Assembly (NCBI GenBank): GCA_037043015.1
Contig: CM073323.1
Location: 14,381,758-14,445,757, forward strand
DNA length: 64,000 bases
Direction of reading: 5' to 3'
Origin: Bryum argenteum
Lineage: Eukaryota; Streptophyta; Bryopsida; Bryales; Bryaceae
The notes under the pieces are model-generated. The model had not been told where the DNA came from. It saw only the letters and a program-made list of their open reading frames with translations, and made no database searches. The position numbers were made by a program, and so were the translations under genes. This document shows positions 44,521 to 57,017 of this stretch, one piece after another (within the stretch, counting starts at the first letter, position 1; the number at the start of each line of letters is the position of its first letter).

Positions 44521-46027
44521 TAGCAACCTTTTGCTGAATTTGATTTCTTTACTTGCCATGAGTATTCATTCTTTTGCTGGAAAAAAGTACCACCTTCCTC
44601 GATTGGTATATTGGTCACTCCTTAACGCATTTACCAACCCCTATCCCCTCCTAATTATTTTGAGCAACCCTTCTGGAAGCTAGTTAGTGAACCTCACTTC
44701 CCATTGACCTCTCATTGATCTAGACATCCACCCATTCTACCCCGATTGGATAAAAGCATGATGGGTTCACAGTATGTGAGAATGACATTGAGATAATTGA
44801 CAAATTCAAAATTGCAACACTGTGAAGTTTGCACATGTTTAGGACCTTGCATTTGTCACATGCTGTATAGTGTTCTTATGTGTATCATGGGGTGATTTAT
44901 ATTCTATCATTGTAAGGTTTTTCAAAGAAACGTGGGCAAACAACCTTGTTTGACACTAAAGATGTGAAGAAAGGGTGCATCGTTTTTTTTATGAATATTA
45001 CAATTTACACAAACAAGAACTGCTCACCCTGACCCTCAATTATGTTTGAATTAATTGAATTTAGTTAGCCTTTAGAGGCCTAAACGAACACTTTTTGTTA
45101 TTGAGAACTTTAAAGGATTTCCAAGCCAAAGATGAAAATGTCCATGAAAGGTCTTTGTGTAGAATAGGATTTTGGTGAGATTAGTTTCATTTGCAATCAC
45201 ATAACTTGATATAACCTTATAGTTATCCTTTATAGGCATCCAAATTCAATAAAAACAATAAAATACTCACTCACACGTTAGAGGAAAAATTCTTAACCAA
45301 TGCAATTTTGTTATTAATGTGTGGCAAGCGCTAACTATGATTGTCCACCATCAAAGTTGTGTTAAAAGGGCAAGAAGGGTGTGAAGGTCACATATAGGTT
45401 CTCATAACGATACTTAATATAAGGAGTAAAGTCGTGCAAGGGGCCAAAAGACGTCAAAAATCTCTCTCGCATGGTTGGTCCATTTCTCGAAGTTCAAAAA
45501 ATGAACCAATCACATGAAAGTGATTCTTCCCCTCTTTCAAATTTAGGTACGGCATAACTCCTTATGTAAAGCATCTCATTGTTAATTTTCAAGATCTCCA
45601 TGAAAAAAAGATTCGTTTTGTGATGCATTTGACGAAGATGGTTGTTATGAGTGGTTATTTCTTAAGTTGGTGTGTGCAAGAATAAAAGACAATGAAAGGT
45701 CTCTAACCTCTAATATCCCATTTGGACATTTTTGGTTTAATTTTAAACTTTAAAGTCTTACCACGCTTGAACTATGAAAGGTTCTGAAAATAATTTTGCA
45801 AAAGCTTGGTGAGTTGGTTACCAAAAGCTCTTCATCTTGTTGTAGACATTTGTATTTTTATGGGCAATTTGAAGACCAATCTTTGGACCAATCAACTTTG
45901 AATATTGCCCTCAAAATTCCTACCATTGAAACAGTGTAATACACCCAACAAGGGTAAGAGTGACATCTCTTATTTAATTTGTTATGTCCCAAATTTTGTA
46001 GTCATAAAGGTATTTATATATTTAATT
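44521..46027. other. intergenic, no gene seen
   Basis: AT-rich sequence without supported coding regions. Confidence 0.5.
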
Positions 46028-46251
46028 ACTAGTAAGGTCCCTGTCGTTGCGACAGAGAAGCACTTTATATGGTACCTTAAAAAAATATCACGTGTCTACC
46101 ATTCCATAGAAGCACTTTATATGGTACTTTAAAAAGTATCTTGTGTCTACCATTCCATAATATCATTATGTATGCCGTTGTTTTAACCCCAAAAAAAATA
46201 AAATAAAATAATAATTAATTTTAATATGCAAAATCCAAAAACATAAAAGAA

Positions 46252-46360
46252 GGTAGATAGATAGGTTGGTTGGTAAGTTCGTAGGATGGTAGGTTGGTAC
46301 GTTGGTGGGTAGGAAGGTGTGGTGGGTAGGAAGGTTTGGTAGGTAGGAAGGATCACCGGA
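46252..46360. repeat. GGTAGGAAGG minisatellite, left arm
   Basis: Degenerate tandem GGTAGGAAGGTTT units; the inverse of the tract at 48018-48235. Confidence 0.8.
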
Positions 46361-46592
46361 CGGGGACAAAATACGCTTATATATAAGATCTTGTGAATCA
46401 AAAATCTACAAGAAACAATTTTAAAAAATAAAAATAAATAAATAAACAAATAATCTGGTTCACACTTCATACTTCTAAGAGTCCATGGAGGTAGAAAATT
46501 GCACTTTTGTGGCTTCGAGCTCCAAAATACAGACAAGTTAATGTAGGGGTTGAATGCCTACATGTATGTTTTGTGGATAACTTATAGTTTAA

Positions 46593-47569
46593 CCCTTAAA
46601 CGCCCACAATGTCGAAAAACGACATTGTGGATGTACATCCAGAAACTTTGAAGAGCCATATCTTCTTCATCCGAGGTCCGTTTTGGATGAAATCACTTGG
46701 GTTAGGTTCCAAATCAAGTCTAGTTTGTGTTGTAAAATTTGCAAGCCCAAAAAATAAAGTATAAATTAATGGAATGCACTTTAGTGAAGACAGCTCTTGT
46801 TTTTGGGATTCCAAGCATGGGGCATGTATTACCATTGCAAGCCAATTATGTGAAATTAAAAATAGTTTTTCATGATTTTCTTTTTTCATGGTCATGATCT
46901 TAAGGTGATTCTTAACAACTTTGTAGTGAGAAGTTTTTTGATCCAAATGATTTTGCTATTGGATTTGCAATGATGTTTCGTCAACAGAAAAAGTGAGAAA
47001 ATGGATGATATTTGAGGAGCTATATCTCCCTCATCCACCGTTGGATTTCAACTTAATTTTTTGGGATGGCCTCCAATTTGAGTCTAGTCTAAGTGGTAGA
47101 AACCTTAACAAGATCGAAGATGATTTGAAGATAAGGCATGAAATTGAATGCAAAGGGTCTAGTTTTGGACTATTTTTCCTTTGTAAAATGTTCAGTAGTT
47201 TTTACCATTGCATGGCTTTTATTTGAGCCAAGAAAATTTTTTTTATGAATTTTTTTTTGAGTAAAGGACTTATTAAGATGAAGGTGAACATCTTTCTAGT
47301 TGGTGATTTTTTCATTGCAATAGGTATATTGGTAGCATTTCCACCTCAAAGTGAAAATGATGAAATTTTGCAGTTTGTTTTTGATATTAATATGTTATGA
47401 TCTCCCGATCTATAAGGCCTCATGACTCAAATTTTGGTCCACATGATCTTGGATAAGTCTATTACAATTTTGTAGGGTTGAGATCTTAATAGCTTCTCTT
47501 GATTTTCATCTATGACAATTTCTAAGGAAATGTGCTTTTCTGCTGAAAATAGGCTCGGGCGTTTAGGGG
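46593..47569. mobile_element. TTAA-flanked TIR element, copy C
   Basis: 977 bases bounded by TTAA on both sides. The ends CCCTTAAACGCCC and (complement) CCCCTAAACGCCC are nearly identical. It has internal diverged direct repeats around TATATCTCCCTCATCC, and no transposase. It inserted at a TTAA within a ~36-base tandem repeat (TATGTTTTGTGGACAACTTA) that continues at 47574-47650. Confidence 0.7.
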
Positions 47570-48017
47570 TTAAACTACATGTATGTTTTGTGGACAACTT
47601 ATAGTTTAAACTACATATATGTTTTGTAAACTACTTATAGTTTAAACTGTAACATTTCATTCCTTCAACCTTTTTTCATTAGTAAAAAATAAAATAAGCA
47701 TGGTGTACTATGATACACAAATGGAAACAATCTATTCTCAAATGTTTAATGCAAATATAATAATACTATTGCAAATTGACTTGTTACAATACAAAAAAAA
47801 ATGTTCTTTAAGAGGGTATTCACCCGTAGGCACTTCTTGAGACGTTTTCAAATATAAATGTGGCTATTTGTAGGTCCAGTTTTTGTCTCAATTTACCTCC
47901 AAAGTTTTTATTTTGGCTCTCATTCTACCATGCATCATAGTTTTTGGACCTTTCGTTTGCAAAGTTATAAACATATTTTCAATTTATATCTACTTCTATA
48001 ACATAATAATGTTCGGC

Positions 48018-48235
48018 GATCCTTTCTACCTACCAGACCTTCCTACCTACCAAACCTTCCTACCCACCAAACCTTCCTACCTACCAAATCTTCCTACACA
48101 CCAAACCTTCCTACCCACCAAATCTTCCTACTCACCAAACCTTCCTACCCACCATACCTTCCTACCCACCAAACCTTCCTACCTAACGTACCAACCTACC
48201 ATCTTACAAACTTACCAACCAACCTATCTACCTAT
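48018..48235. repeat. CCTTCCTACC minisatellite, right arm
   Basis: About 14 tandem units of CCTTCCTACCYACCAAA, in the opposite orientation to the left-arm tract. Confidence 0.9.
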
Positions 48236-48590
48236 CTTCTTTTATGTTTTTTGGATTATGTAAATTAAAATTAATTAAATCAAATTTATATTTTATAAAT
48301 AGAATAAAACACACAGGCATATATAAAATTATTATGGAATGGTAGACAAGAGATACTCTTTTAAAATACCATATAAAGTGCTTCTCCGTTGGGACGACGG
48401 GTACCTTATTGTATGAAATTAATAAACATGATATGAGGAAATGGTAGACACGGGATAATTCTATAAAAGTACCTTATAAAGAGCTTCCCTGTCACGACGA
48501 CAGGTACATTGCTAGTGATATATAATATATAATCAATGTGTATCTTACATTGACCTTTATCATTTATCAAATGAATCTAAATTTTCTTAA

Positions 48591-49519
48591 CCCCTAAAGA
48601 TCCACGGCCACCAAAGTGGAGGTTTCCTATTTCGGGCAGCCTAGATGAAGGGGTTAAAAGTAATATTTTTCCTGAAATTTTTACTGGGTGCTCTTTACAC
48701 CGCAAAGTGCATGTGGTAAAATTTGCAGATCCAAATTCTAGTTTTAGAACCTTCATCTTGAAATTTTAGGTTTGAAGTCCAAAAAGGGCAGTTTAAATTT
48801 AGTCTATTTTTGAATTTTTTTTTTTGGAAATGTGTTCATGAACAAATCACTACTTGAGTTCCAAAGTGACCCAAGTCAAAAAGTTTGTCAATTTCACAAG
48901 GGCAGCCCTCAAAAATTACAAAAACAATCTTCACAATTTCTAGTAATTTCTGAATTAACTCTTATAAAATTTGTCAAAATTTAAGGTTTTGAAATTTTTC
49001 CAATCTTTTTTTCTTAAATTTCACAAACTCATAAAGGCACCTACTCGCCGTTGGGATCTTTAATTAAGCCAAATATATCAAATGAAATGCATGTTTTACT
49101 ATATCGTTGTTTTTAGACCTTCTTTTACGAAATAATTTGCATGAAGGTCACAAAAATGGAATGAGTTTCCAAAATTTTGCATGAGCGTATCCAACTTGAA
49201 TACCCATATGAAAAAAAATTTGGGAATTATGTTTGGAGTAACAATCTTCAATTTTCTCTTTGCACCATGGAAACAATGTCTCACAAACAGTGCCCGAAAA
49301 AACTTTTGCACGAACTTTGAATGTTATGATCTCACAAATGATAAAGATCCAACGATTGAAATTTCACATGGTAGTAGTGATAGTAGGTAGGTTTGAGATC
49401 TTAAGGTTGAAAGTACAGATAAACAATAAATTTTTTGACCATGTCTCAATTCGAACAAGGTGGTAGAAAATTGTAGTTGTTGGTTTTAGAAGTCCAAAGA
49501 ACGCTTGGATTTTTAGGGG
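48591..49519. mobile_element. TTAA-flanked TIR element, copy B
   Basis: 929 bases between TTAA at 48587-48590 and 49520-49523. The ends CCCCTAAAGATCCA and (complement) CCCCTAAAAATCCA differ little. The interior is homologous to copy A (GTAATATTTTT, CCTGAAATTTTTACTGG, GGTGGTA.AAATTGTA). Non-autonomous. Confidence 0.75.
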
Positions 49520-49523
49520 TTAA

Positions 49524-50779
49524 TGACCTTGTAAGAACCTTTTACATTTTTACTAAAGTGTCACTTAGCTACACTAAATTTGATAATTAGTGTTAGATAC
49601 ACTAATTTACATAAACATGTTATATGTTTTTACTGTTGTTCAATAATTTTACCCCCTATACTGCCCAAGATGGGGGTCCTTATATAGTATGAGAATCAAT
49701 GCTCTTGGTAAATTTTTTTGAGCAAATGTAAAAACTTATAGCATTTTCAAATCTTATAATAATCTAACACTGACTATCAAATTTAGTGTAGTTGTGCGGT
49801 TTGTGGGTAGAGATGCTCACAACAACTTGAGCACGAGAATGAGTAGATAAGGGATTAACAAAAAGTCAACGTGCTCCAAGTCCAAGACGGGTTGACTTAG
49901 TGAACAAAAAATGTCAATGATAAGTACACGAGGCTAGACGATGATTGGTGCACACTTGTCATCAACAACACCACGTCAGAATACGAATGCCGGTGGACGT
50001 CCATTGGGCGTTGGAAAACGGAGACACCAAAATGGACCAATCAGGAGGCGCAGGGCGACGAGCAGTGACTGACACTCCCGGTCACCCAGTCATCAATGAA
50101 GTTGGCTCTTCAGCCAACACGTTTTGATATTCGGACCCATTCGCTTAGGTGCATGGATGGATGAACAGGAACATTATCATCCATATATTAGTCCGTCTTC
50201 CTCCCCCCTCACACGAGACTCTAACTTATGTGAGCCTGTTTGCTGTGAAGGCTTTTTTCTGCTGTTGGGCGTTGCAGCTCCTCATGCTGGTGGGTGACTG
50301 TTGTGCCACCGATCTTGAGGTTAGTGTACTTGACACTCTTCGTCCTGGCAATGCTGGATCTCAACTTTCGCTCTTTTTGCTTCTTGCATTAGGGTTTATG
50401 GCACTGTGCGATCGTCGAGTCTGAAGCGAAGCTCGCAGGTTGCGTTTGTAGGATCACCTTGCTTCTAAAAAGAGAAACCTTTTTGTTCATTCTGAGTTGC
50501 TCCCCAAGTCCCTAGATGTAACCCTACCATAGACTCTTCGTTAAGCTTGATTCTGGGTTTATGGATAGACACTAGGGTTATTGCGATCACGGAGGAATTC
50601 ATGCTCGGGTTGTGTAGAGGGATGCCTGCTGTCGTGTTGCAGGTAGATTAGTTCGTGCTTTTTTACAGCATTCTGCATCTAGGTACTTGTAGCTCTTTTC
50701 TGATCTTTTAATGCTTGAAGTGTTCTTTTGGTGGTTGCAGAGTTTGTGAATTTGTGGTGTGAGAGTGAGTTGATCAGCG
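49524..50779 (+). promoter_or_regulatory. PDI copy 2 upstream region and 5' leader
   Basis: No gene is supported; an open frame at 50149-50424 has no domain and lies where a promoter and 5' UTR are expected. A 5'-UTR intron acceptor is likely at 50739-50740 (GGTGGTTGCAG), 39 bases before the ATG. Confidence 0.4.
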
Positions 50780-52354
50780 ATGGGGCGGTCCGGGAGCTGG
50801 CGATCTGTGCTGCTGGGAGTGCTGTGTGTGGCGGTGGCAGTGTCTGCGGCGTATGCAGAGGACTTCGATGAGAAGGACGTGTTGGTGCTGGGCGCTGACA
50901 ACTTCACGGACACGCTGAAGACCAACAAGTTGATGTTGGTGGAGTTTTATGCGCCGTGGTGTGGGCATTGCCAGACCTTGGCTCCCGAGTACGCGCAGGC
51001 CGCCACCACTCTCAAGGGAGACGGCGTGGTGTTGGCTAAGGTGGACGCGACGGTGCATGCCGAATTAGGCCAGCAGTATCAAGTTCGCGGCTTCCCGACA
51101 ATTCTGTTCTTTAAGAACGGCGTTCACAAGCCTTACACTGGTGGTCGCAAGGCGGACGAAATTGTCAGCTGGGTGCAGAAGAAGACCGGCCCTACGGTGC
51201 AGGTTGTGAGGACCGGTGCCGAGGCTAAGAAGGCGTTGGAGACGACGACCCCGATCGCTCTTGCACACGTCGAGAGCCTGGAGGATGACCACGCCAAGGC
51301 CTATGAGGCTGTGGCCGATGCTCATGAAGGCGTGACGTTCTATATGACTGATGACAAGGCTATTGCCACGATGTTCGACCTAGTCGGCGAGAAGATGCCG
51401 TCGCTGGTGTTGCTGAAGAAAGAGGCGGAGAAGAAGGCAATCTTCCAAGAGGCAGGATTCACAGAGGACAGCCTTAACAAATTTGTGACCACGAACAAGA
51501 TGCCTCTGGTGATCACTTTCAGTCGCGAGACTGCCCAGGCGATCTTCTCATCCGACATCAACAAGCAGTTCCTTCTGTTCGCTAGCCCGGAGGAGTACGA
51601 GAAGGTGCAAGCGGCGTACGAGGGCGTGGCCACAGCTTTCAAGGGGAGGATCATCTTCGTGCTGGTGGACCTGGCGAACCGTGAGGTGGCGGCCCCGATT
51701 CTGGAGTTCTTCTCGCTGACGGGAGACAAGACGAAGCTGATGGGATTCGTCCCTGAGGCAACTGGTCTCAAGTTCGCGTACGAGGGCGACTTCAGTGCTG
51801 AGTCTCTGAAAGAGTTCGGTGAGAAGTTTGTGGCCGATAAGTTGGAGCCGTACTTCAAGTCAGAGGATGTGCCGGAGAAGAACGATGAGGCTGTGAAGGT
51901 GGTAGTGGGCAAGTCGTTCGAGTCCATCGTGCTGGACGAGTCCAAGGACGTGCTGCTGGAGGTGTACGCGCCGTGGTGCGGCCACTGCCAGACGCTGGAG
52001 CCCGAGTACAACAAACTGGCGGAGCTGCTCAAGGACGTGAAGTCATTGGTGGTGGCCAAGATGGACGGCACTAAGAACGAGCACGCGCGCATCAAGGTCG
52101 AGGGCTTTCCTACCATCGTCTTCTTCCCCGCGGGCAAGAAGAGCGAGGAGCCCATCTCCGCCGGTAACTACCGCACCACCGCCGGCTTGGGCAAGTTCCT
52201 GAAAGAGAACGCTGCCATCCCCTTCAAGGCCGATCTGCCGGAGTATGTGGAGCCCAAGGCGGACGAGGAAGTCCCCGCGGACGAAGCCCCCGTTGACTAC
52301 AACGAACAATTGCAGCAGGCAGACGATGAGATCGAGGAGAAAGACGAGCTTTGA
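50780..52354 (+). CDS. PDI: protein disulfide isomerase, copy 2
   Basis: 524 residues with signal peptide 1-26 (ending AYA), domain a CGHC at 61-64, b and b' domains, domain a' CGHC near 400-403, an acidic tail and KDEL. Same ER function and intronless coding region as copy 1. The N-terminal two thirds differ from copy 1 at many residues and silent sites; the last ~500 coding bases and the first ~45 bases of 3' UTR are nearly identical. It converges on SAM synthetase 224 bases away. Confidence 0.97.
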   Translation: MGRSGSWRSVLLGVLCVAVAVSAAYAEDFDEKDVLVLGADNFTDTLKTNKLMLVEFYAPWCGHCQTLAPEYAQAATTLKGDGVVLAKVDATVHAELGQQYQVRGFPTILFFKNGVHKPYTGGRKADEIVSWVQKKTGPTVQVVRTGAEAKKALETTTPIALAHVESLEDDHAKAYEAVADAHEGVTFYMTDDKAIATMFDLVGEKMPSLVLLKKEAEKKAIFQEAGFTEDSLNKFVTTNKMPLVITFSRETAQAIFSSDINKQFLLFASPEEYEKVQAAYEGVATAFKGRIIFVLVDLANREVAAPILEFFSLTGDKTKLMGFVPEATGLKFAYEGDFSAESLKEFGEKFVADKLEPYFKSEDVPEKNDEAVKVVVGKSFESIVLDESKDVLLEVYAPWCGHCQTLEPEYNKLAELLKDVKSLVVAKMDGTKNEHARIKVEGFPTIVFFPAGKKSEEPISAGNYRTTAGLGKFLKENAAIPFKADLPEYVEPKADEEVPADEAPVDYNEQLQQADDEIEEKDEL

Positions 52355-52578
52355 ATAGCTTCCTGTCAAAGTCTCTGTTATAGATTCCCCCAAGCTGCGA
52401 CTGCATCTTCGATATTTCTCTGATCGAAGAACCTAGTCTGTAACTATCTTAGGGTAGGAACTCTGCCATAACTTCACTATGCTCATCGCATAGAAATGTA
52501 TGTGCTTTTGTAGCTCTGGTTAACTGTTAACGTGAACCATTACACCATTTCATTCTCAAAACCATTACACTGCATGTT

Positions 52579-53757
52579 TTATTCGTCTCGATCCAGTTTT
52601 AGGCTCTTGACAATCTCCCAAGTGAAATCAGGGTCACTTCGACCGAAATGTCCATACGCCGCCGTCTTCTGAAACCGCTTGTTACCTCCTCGCTTCAAGT
52701 CAAGGTTGATACATATCATCCCAGGCCTGAAGTCGAAACTTTTCTTGATCAGCTTGAGAATCTCAGTGTCATGGACGATCCCCGTGTTGTAGGTATCCAC
52801 AAACACGGACAGGGGATCCGGGACGCCGATCGCATACGAAACTTGTACAAGGCAGCGGCGTGCCAGACCTGCAGCCACGACACTCTTTGCAGCCTGTCGC
52901 ATAATGTAGGCGCCGCTGCGGTCGACTTTCGTGCAATCCTTACCGGAGAATGCACCTCCACCATGCGCGCCCCAACCACCATAAGTGTCGATGATGATTT
53001 TGCGGCCTGTGAGCCCCGCATCGCCATGAGGGCCCCCGATCACGAATCGGCCGGACGGGTTGAGGTGAAAGATGGTGTTTTCGTCGAGGTATACGTCGGG
53101 GATGACGGGCTTGATGACATGTTCTCGCAAATCCGCCGCAATCTGGTCATTGGTGACGGTCTCGTCGTGCTGAGTCGAGATCAAGACCGTGTGCACTCGG
53201 AGGGGGATCATGGCGCCCCCGTCGTGACGATACTCCACGGTCACCTGGGTTTTGCCGTCGGGTCGTAGCCAGCCGCATGTGCCGTTCTTGCGAACCTCCG
53301 TGAGCTTGGCGCCCAGCTTGGTGGCCAGGACGTGCGTCAGGGGCATGAGCTCCTCGGTCTCGTCCGTGGCGTACCCGAACATGAGGCCCTGGTCGCCTGC
53401 ACCGATTTCTTCCGGTTTCTTCGTGAAGTTGCCGTGGACGCCCTGCGCTATGTCGGGGCTCTGCGCTTCGATATTCATGAGCACCTTACAGTTGTCAGCA
53501 TCGAGCCCCACAGCTTCGGATGTGAACCCTATTCCCCGGCATGTGTCGCGCACGATCCTTTCATAGTCCACCACAGCTTTCGTGGTGATTTCCCCGAACA
53601 CCATCACCATGTTGGTCTTGGTGCACGTCTCGCATGCCACTTTACTCTCGGGGTCTTGCTCCAGGCACGCATCCAGTACGGCATCGGAGATTTGGTCGCA
53701 CAGCTTGTCCGGGTGACCCTCGTTCACAGACTCCGATGTGAACAAGAATGTCTCCAT
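52579..53757 (-). CDS. SAMS: S-adenosylmethionine synthetase
   Basis: Makes S-adenosylmethionine from ATP and methionine in the cytosol. 392 residues, the usual plant length, with the coding region in one exon as in most plant SAMS genes. Start chosen at [18 protein letters not shown] (53757): the bases just before it, TATGCAG, form an intron acceptor, so the upstream in-frame codons are intron. The ATP-binding GAGDQG is at 119-124 and the P-loop-like GGGAFSGKD at 266-274. Position 275 is Cys where the family almost always has Pro in GKDPTKVDRS. A 5'-UTR intron is likely. Confidence 0.97.
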   Translation of the reverse strand: METFLFTSESVNEGHPDKLCDQISDAVLDACLEQDPESKVACETCTKTNMVMVFGEITTKAVVDYERIVRDTCRGIGFTSEAVGLDADNCKVLMNIEAQSPDIAQGVHGNFTKKPEEIGAGDQGLMFGYATDETEELMPLTHVLATKLGAKLTEVRKNGTCGWLRPDGKTQVTVEYRHDGGAMIPLRVHTVLISTQHDETVTNDQIAADLREHVIKPVIPDVYLDENTIFHLNPSGRFVIGGPHGDAGLTGRKIIIDTYGGWGAHGGGAFSGKDCTKVDRSGAYIMRQAAKSVVAAGLARRCLVQVSYAIGVPDPLSVFVDTYNTGIVHDTEILKLIKKSFDFRPGMICINLDLKRGGNKRFQKTAAYGHFGRSDPDFTWEIVKSLKLDRDE

Positions 53758-54772
53758 CTGCATACCCACAAACAGTCATCAGAACCCAAAGAAACCTACA
53801 TGGCCATCACGTGATTTTTTCTACGCACCGGCATTGCAGGGGCTCGATGCACATCGGCTGTGCATGAGCCCTGGGTAGCTTCGCCCACGCACATGCGGCA
53901 ACCAATCTCCTCACTGTTACTGAATTTATTTCCGATTGATGCAATGTCAATGGCGAAGTCGAAGTTCAACTGACACCAAGAATATGAACAAGCTGCAGCA
54001 TACAGGAGTTATAGCGGTAATGCATATAGCTTGAACCGGCACAGCGTAGTCACGACCTTTCAAACCTGCTCTCTTTTGTCACCGAGCAAAGTCGGAGAAA
54101 TCGTATACCTCTCAAAAAAACAGTCACATGCTCCCAATTTCTCCGTTGCAATTACTGTGACTCTCCCCCATCGTCTGGAACAAGCCATCGTGCGCATAGC
54201 GGATTCAAAACCCAGTGATAGAAACAATATAACAAAATGATGTCACAAGGTAGCACCTCAATTTTCATACATAAATCGAGCAGTAACATACCCACTCTAC
54301 GAGCTCCAATGTCGAAAGAATGCGCAACTCGACCGGTTATTCGGGAATCTCAGAAACGGTTGCTCGAATCATCAGCTATCCATGCCGCGAGCAGCAGACT
54401 CACAATTCTAATATTGGGTGATGACGAAGATGTCAGGAAAGGCGACGGGGACTTCGATGAGTGGGAACACTAACGTTCTCAAAGGTTTCCAGGGAGGGTC
54501 GAGATTGACCCGCGTCATCGGACGGCCCACGAGCATCGTGGCACTGCTCGTTATCAATGCCAGGTGATCACTTCGCCCTAATCGGGAGTGCTTGTCCCTG
54601 TCAGTGTTCATCGGAGCCCGTCGTCGTGGACCCACAGAGACAGAATTGTAAGGACAATTGCATTTCGGCTTCGCAGAGCCAGTATTCTGGAGCTGACGGG
54701 GCCTTGGAACAGAATCTTGTTTTTGCGCTATCGAGGGTTTCGTGGTGGTTAGATTAGTGTTGTGCGATTGTG
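53758..54772. promoter_or_regulatory. divergent promoter region
   Basis: About 1 kb between the starts of SAMS (minus) and the small mitochondrial-type gene (plus). It holds the SAMS 5'-UTR intron and presumably both promoters. No specific motif is claimed. Confidence 0.4.
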
Positions 54773-56213
54773 ATGGGGGACGATGGGTACAAACCCTGGT
54801 GGGCGATCGACAAGGCGGCCTGGCGGGAGGCATTTGCGCCATTCTACAAGTTTTCCAGTATCTCCGACCGCCGTGACACGCCGTTGCCGCCCTGGAGCGA
54901 GGCGGATGTGCAGGAGTTTATCAAGTCTGACCCCGTCTACGGCCCGCAGCTCCAACAGGTATACACACCCCCCCCTCCGCATTCGACACTGCGGTCCAGT
55001 TCCTTTAGGTTTCTGCGTACACTTCTCGCCGTGGATTGGTGTTTCACCCTGTCAAAATGGCTTCAATGTCTCGTTCCTCTTTCTCTGTTCTTTTACTCTC
55101 TTTGGATGCTGCCACCTTAAAGCTTTCGTGATGCTATCTCTTTCAGCATTCGACTCATCTCTTCAACTCTGTTTCACTATCTACTTCTACACTCAAACAC
55201 CATTGCGCCACCATGTTTGTGGATATTCTATCTGAAGTATTTCGGGTTGCAGCTGTTTTCAGTAAGATATTGAATGTCACTTCTAGTGCTCTCCAATTTT
55301 ACATAAATGTCTCTTTGTTTCTCATCCTCGTCCTTAAAAGGATTCCAATCATTGCTTGATTAGCGTCTGAATATCTGAGGTCCTAACCTGCAGGTCTGGA
55401 GCATATTTTCTGATTTAGAATGTAGAAATGTCGCAAGGCATGTGATTAAATTGGTTGAATTATGAGTTTCAAGGCTTCTACTACAACAAAGACCTATCGT
55501 CGACTAGTGTTCGACTTTTAAGTACAGAGTGACAAGTGCGTAGGAGAGCAATCTTTGCAGAATCATAACATTCAGCACATGCTCATCAAAGTCAACTTCA
55601 GTATCTTGTGTTCTCCGAAGGACGCAAGAAGCACTATGATCCAGTCTATTCTTCTGAACAACAGCCTTGAGTAGATCTTACGAGAACTTTTCTCATCCTT
55701 ATTTAGTGCATGCACTGGTCCTGCTTGAATCCTCGGCTTCAAGTTGGTCATCGGAGCCTGGTGGGAATCACTGGCGCTATAAGTTGATTCTCTTGTCTTG
55801 AATTAGGTCATTATTTGTTTGTGTGTCTGAAAAGGAACAGAGAGGCCCTTGATTGTAGCCTAATTTTTGATTCAACAAAGCACGATATCTTTGTCAATGC
55901 ATGCACTGGTCCTGCTTGAATCATCAGCTTCAAATGCTTAGTAAGTCTCATTCTTTTTCTGAATGTGCAGGTGAGGACGGGAGCAACCATAGCGAATGTG
56001 GGGGCAGTGCTAGGAGGTCTTGCAACGGCGGGCGTGGCATTCAGGTACTCCAAGAATATTCCTGGAGCGTTGGGCGCGTTTCTGGGCGGGACAGCCATGA
56101 GCTGGGCAGTGGCGGAAGAAGGTGCAAACTTCGGATTGGGTCTGTACAAGTTCAATTGCATGGACGCCAACCTCAAATTTTTGGATTGGTGGGAACGAAA
56201 GCACAAGAAATGA
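54773..56213 (+). CDS. small mitochondrial membrane protein, complex I-like
   Basis: Two exons (54773-54958 and 55971-56213) joined by a 1012-base GT-AG intron at phase 0 give 142 residues. The N-terminal half is hydrophilic with YKPWW and FYKFSSISDRRDTPLPPW. The second exon has a Gly/Ala-rich segment (ANVGAVLGGLATAGVAF, then GALGAFLGGTAMSW) that can span a membrane once or twice, and ends NLKFLDWWERKHKK. From memory this resembles a small plant-type accessory protein of mitochondrial complex I (Arabidopsis At1g67350 type). The gene structure is solid; the identity is tentative. Confidence 0.75.
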
Positions 56214-57017
56214 GCAGCAGGAGCCCCAGTAGAGCGGCTACAAACAATAACACGAGGATTGGGAATAATATTCTCTATCATAGCAGTATGATAGCAGTAT
56301 GCAGCTTTTGTCAGGTACCATATTGTACGTGAGGTTGTGACTGTAGAAGAAGAAGGAATCGGAGCCGGCACATTGTTTCTCTTGCATGCTGCACGAGATC
56401 CCAGACCTTTGAATTGCTGGTAATGGCTTTGTATATACAAAACTGGTGCAGCTTTGATCGCACTCACATGGGAACTTTCTATGAAGTTCACTAAATCCTC
56501 TGTTTTATTGCAGTGCTTTTGTGGGCTTGTGGTATTGTCCATCTCGATGTGTGAGCAAAATTTTGACCCGATTGCGTTAGCTTGACCCTGTAAATTGATA
56601 GGGTGGCACGAAAGTACTCGTGAGAAAAGAATAGTATCTAGTGTATGACATGTCATTTTGATGAAACACTAGGACATGGATTAAGCAAAGTAATTCTTGT
56701 TTCTTTTGCTGTGACATGATAATGATCATGGCTTCGACTTTTGACCTCTTGGCTTCTCTCTGTTAAGGCGAGGATATGTGAACTAATTTTATCAGTCTGT
56801 TTGCCTATATGTGATTCCAGAAGGTGAAATTTTCACTTTCATGCCGTACTCTTCTTTAGTGGGGCTGCATGCAATGGGTGAGGTTTGTCCAAGTGCGTCC
56901 TCGTGTACACTTTTGGACGGTGTACTTTGGTATGCTTTTAGACTCATGTAATGTCTAAGATTTGAAAAGAATATTTTGAGAAAGGCATACATGAAACGTT
57001 CAAAAATGAACTGTTGA
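56214..57017. other. 3' UTR and intergenic
   Basis: No gene supported. The minus-strand open frame at 55811-56656 runs antisense through the previous gene and is not believed. Confidence 0.5.

Larger units (their letters stand above)
46028..48516. mobile_element. foldback-type element with long inverted arms
   Basis: About 2.5 kb. The left arm (46028 to about 46370) and right arm (about 48000-48516) are diverged inverted copies, beginning ACTAGTAAGG and ACTAGCAATG, both with a CTGTCGT...GACAG hairpin, AAGCACTTTATATGGTA and GTGTCTACCATTCC. Each ends in a (GGTAGGAA)-type minisatellite. There is no transposase. A TTAA-type MITE is nested inside. The superfamily is unknown; Mutator-like foldback elements have this shape. 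Confidence 0.6.

Noticed and set aside
47883-48263. 126-codon frame rich in Pro, Thr and Tyr
   Set aside because: Translation of the CCTTCCTACC minisatellite in the foldback arm.
55811-56656. 281-codon minus-strand frame across the small mitochondrial-type gene
   Set aside because: It runs antisense through a well-spliced exon and has no recognisable domain or start context.
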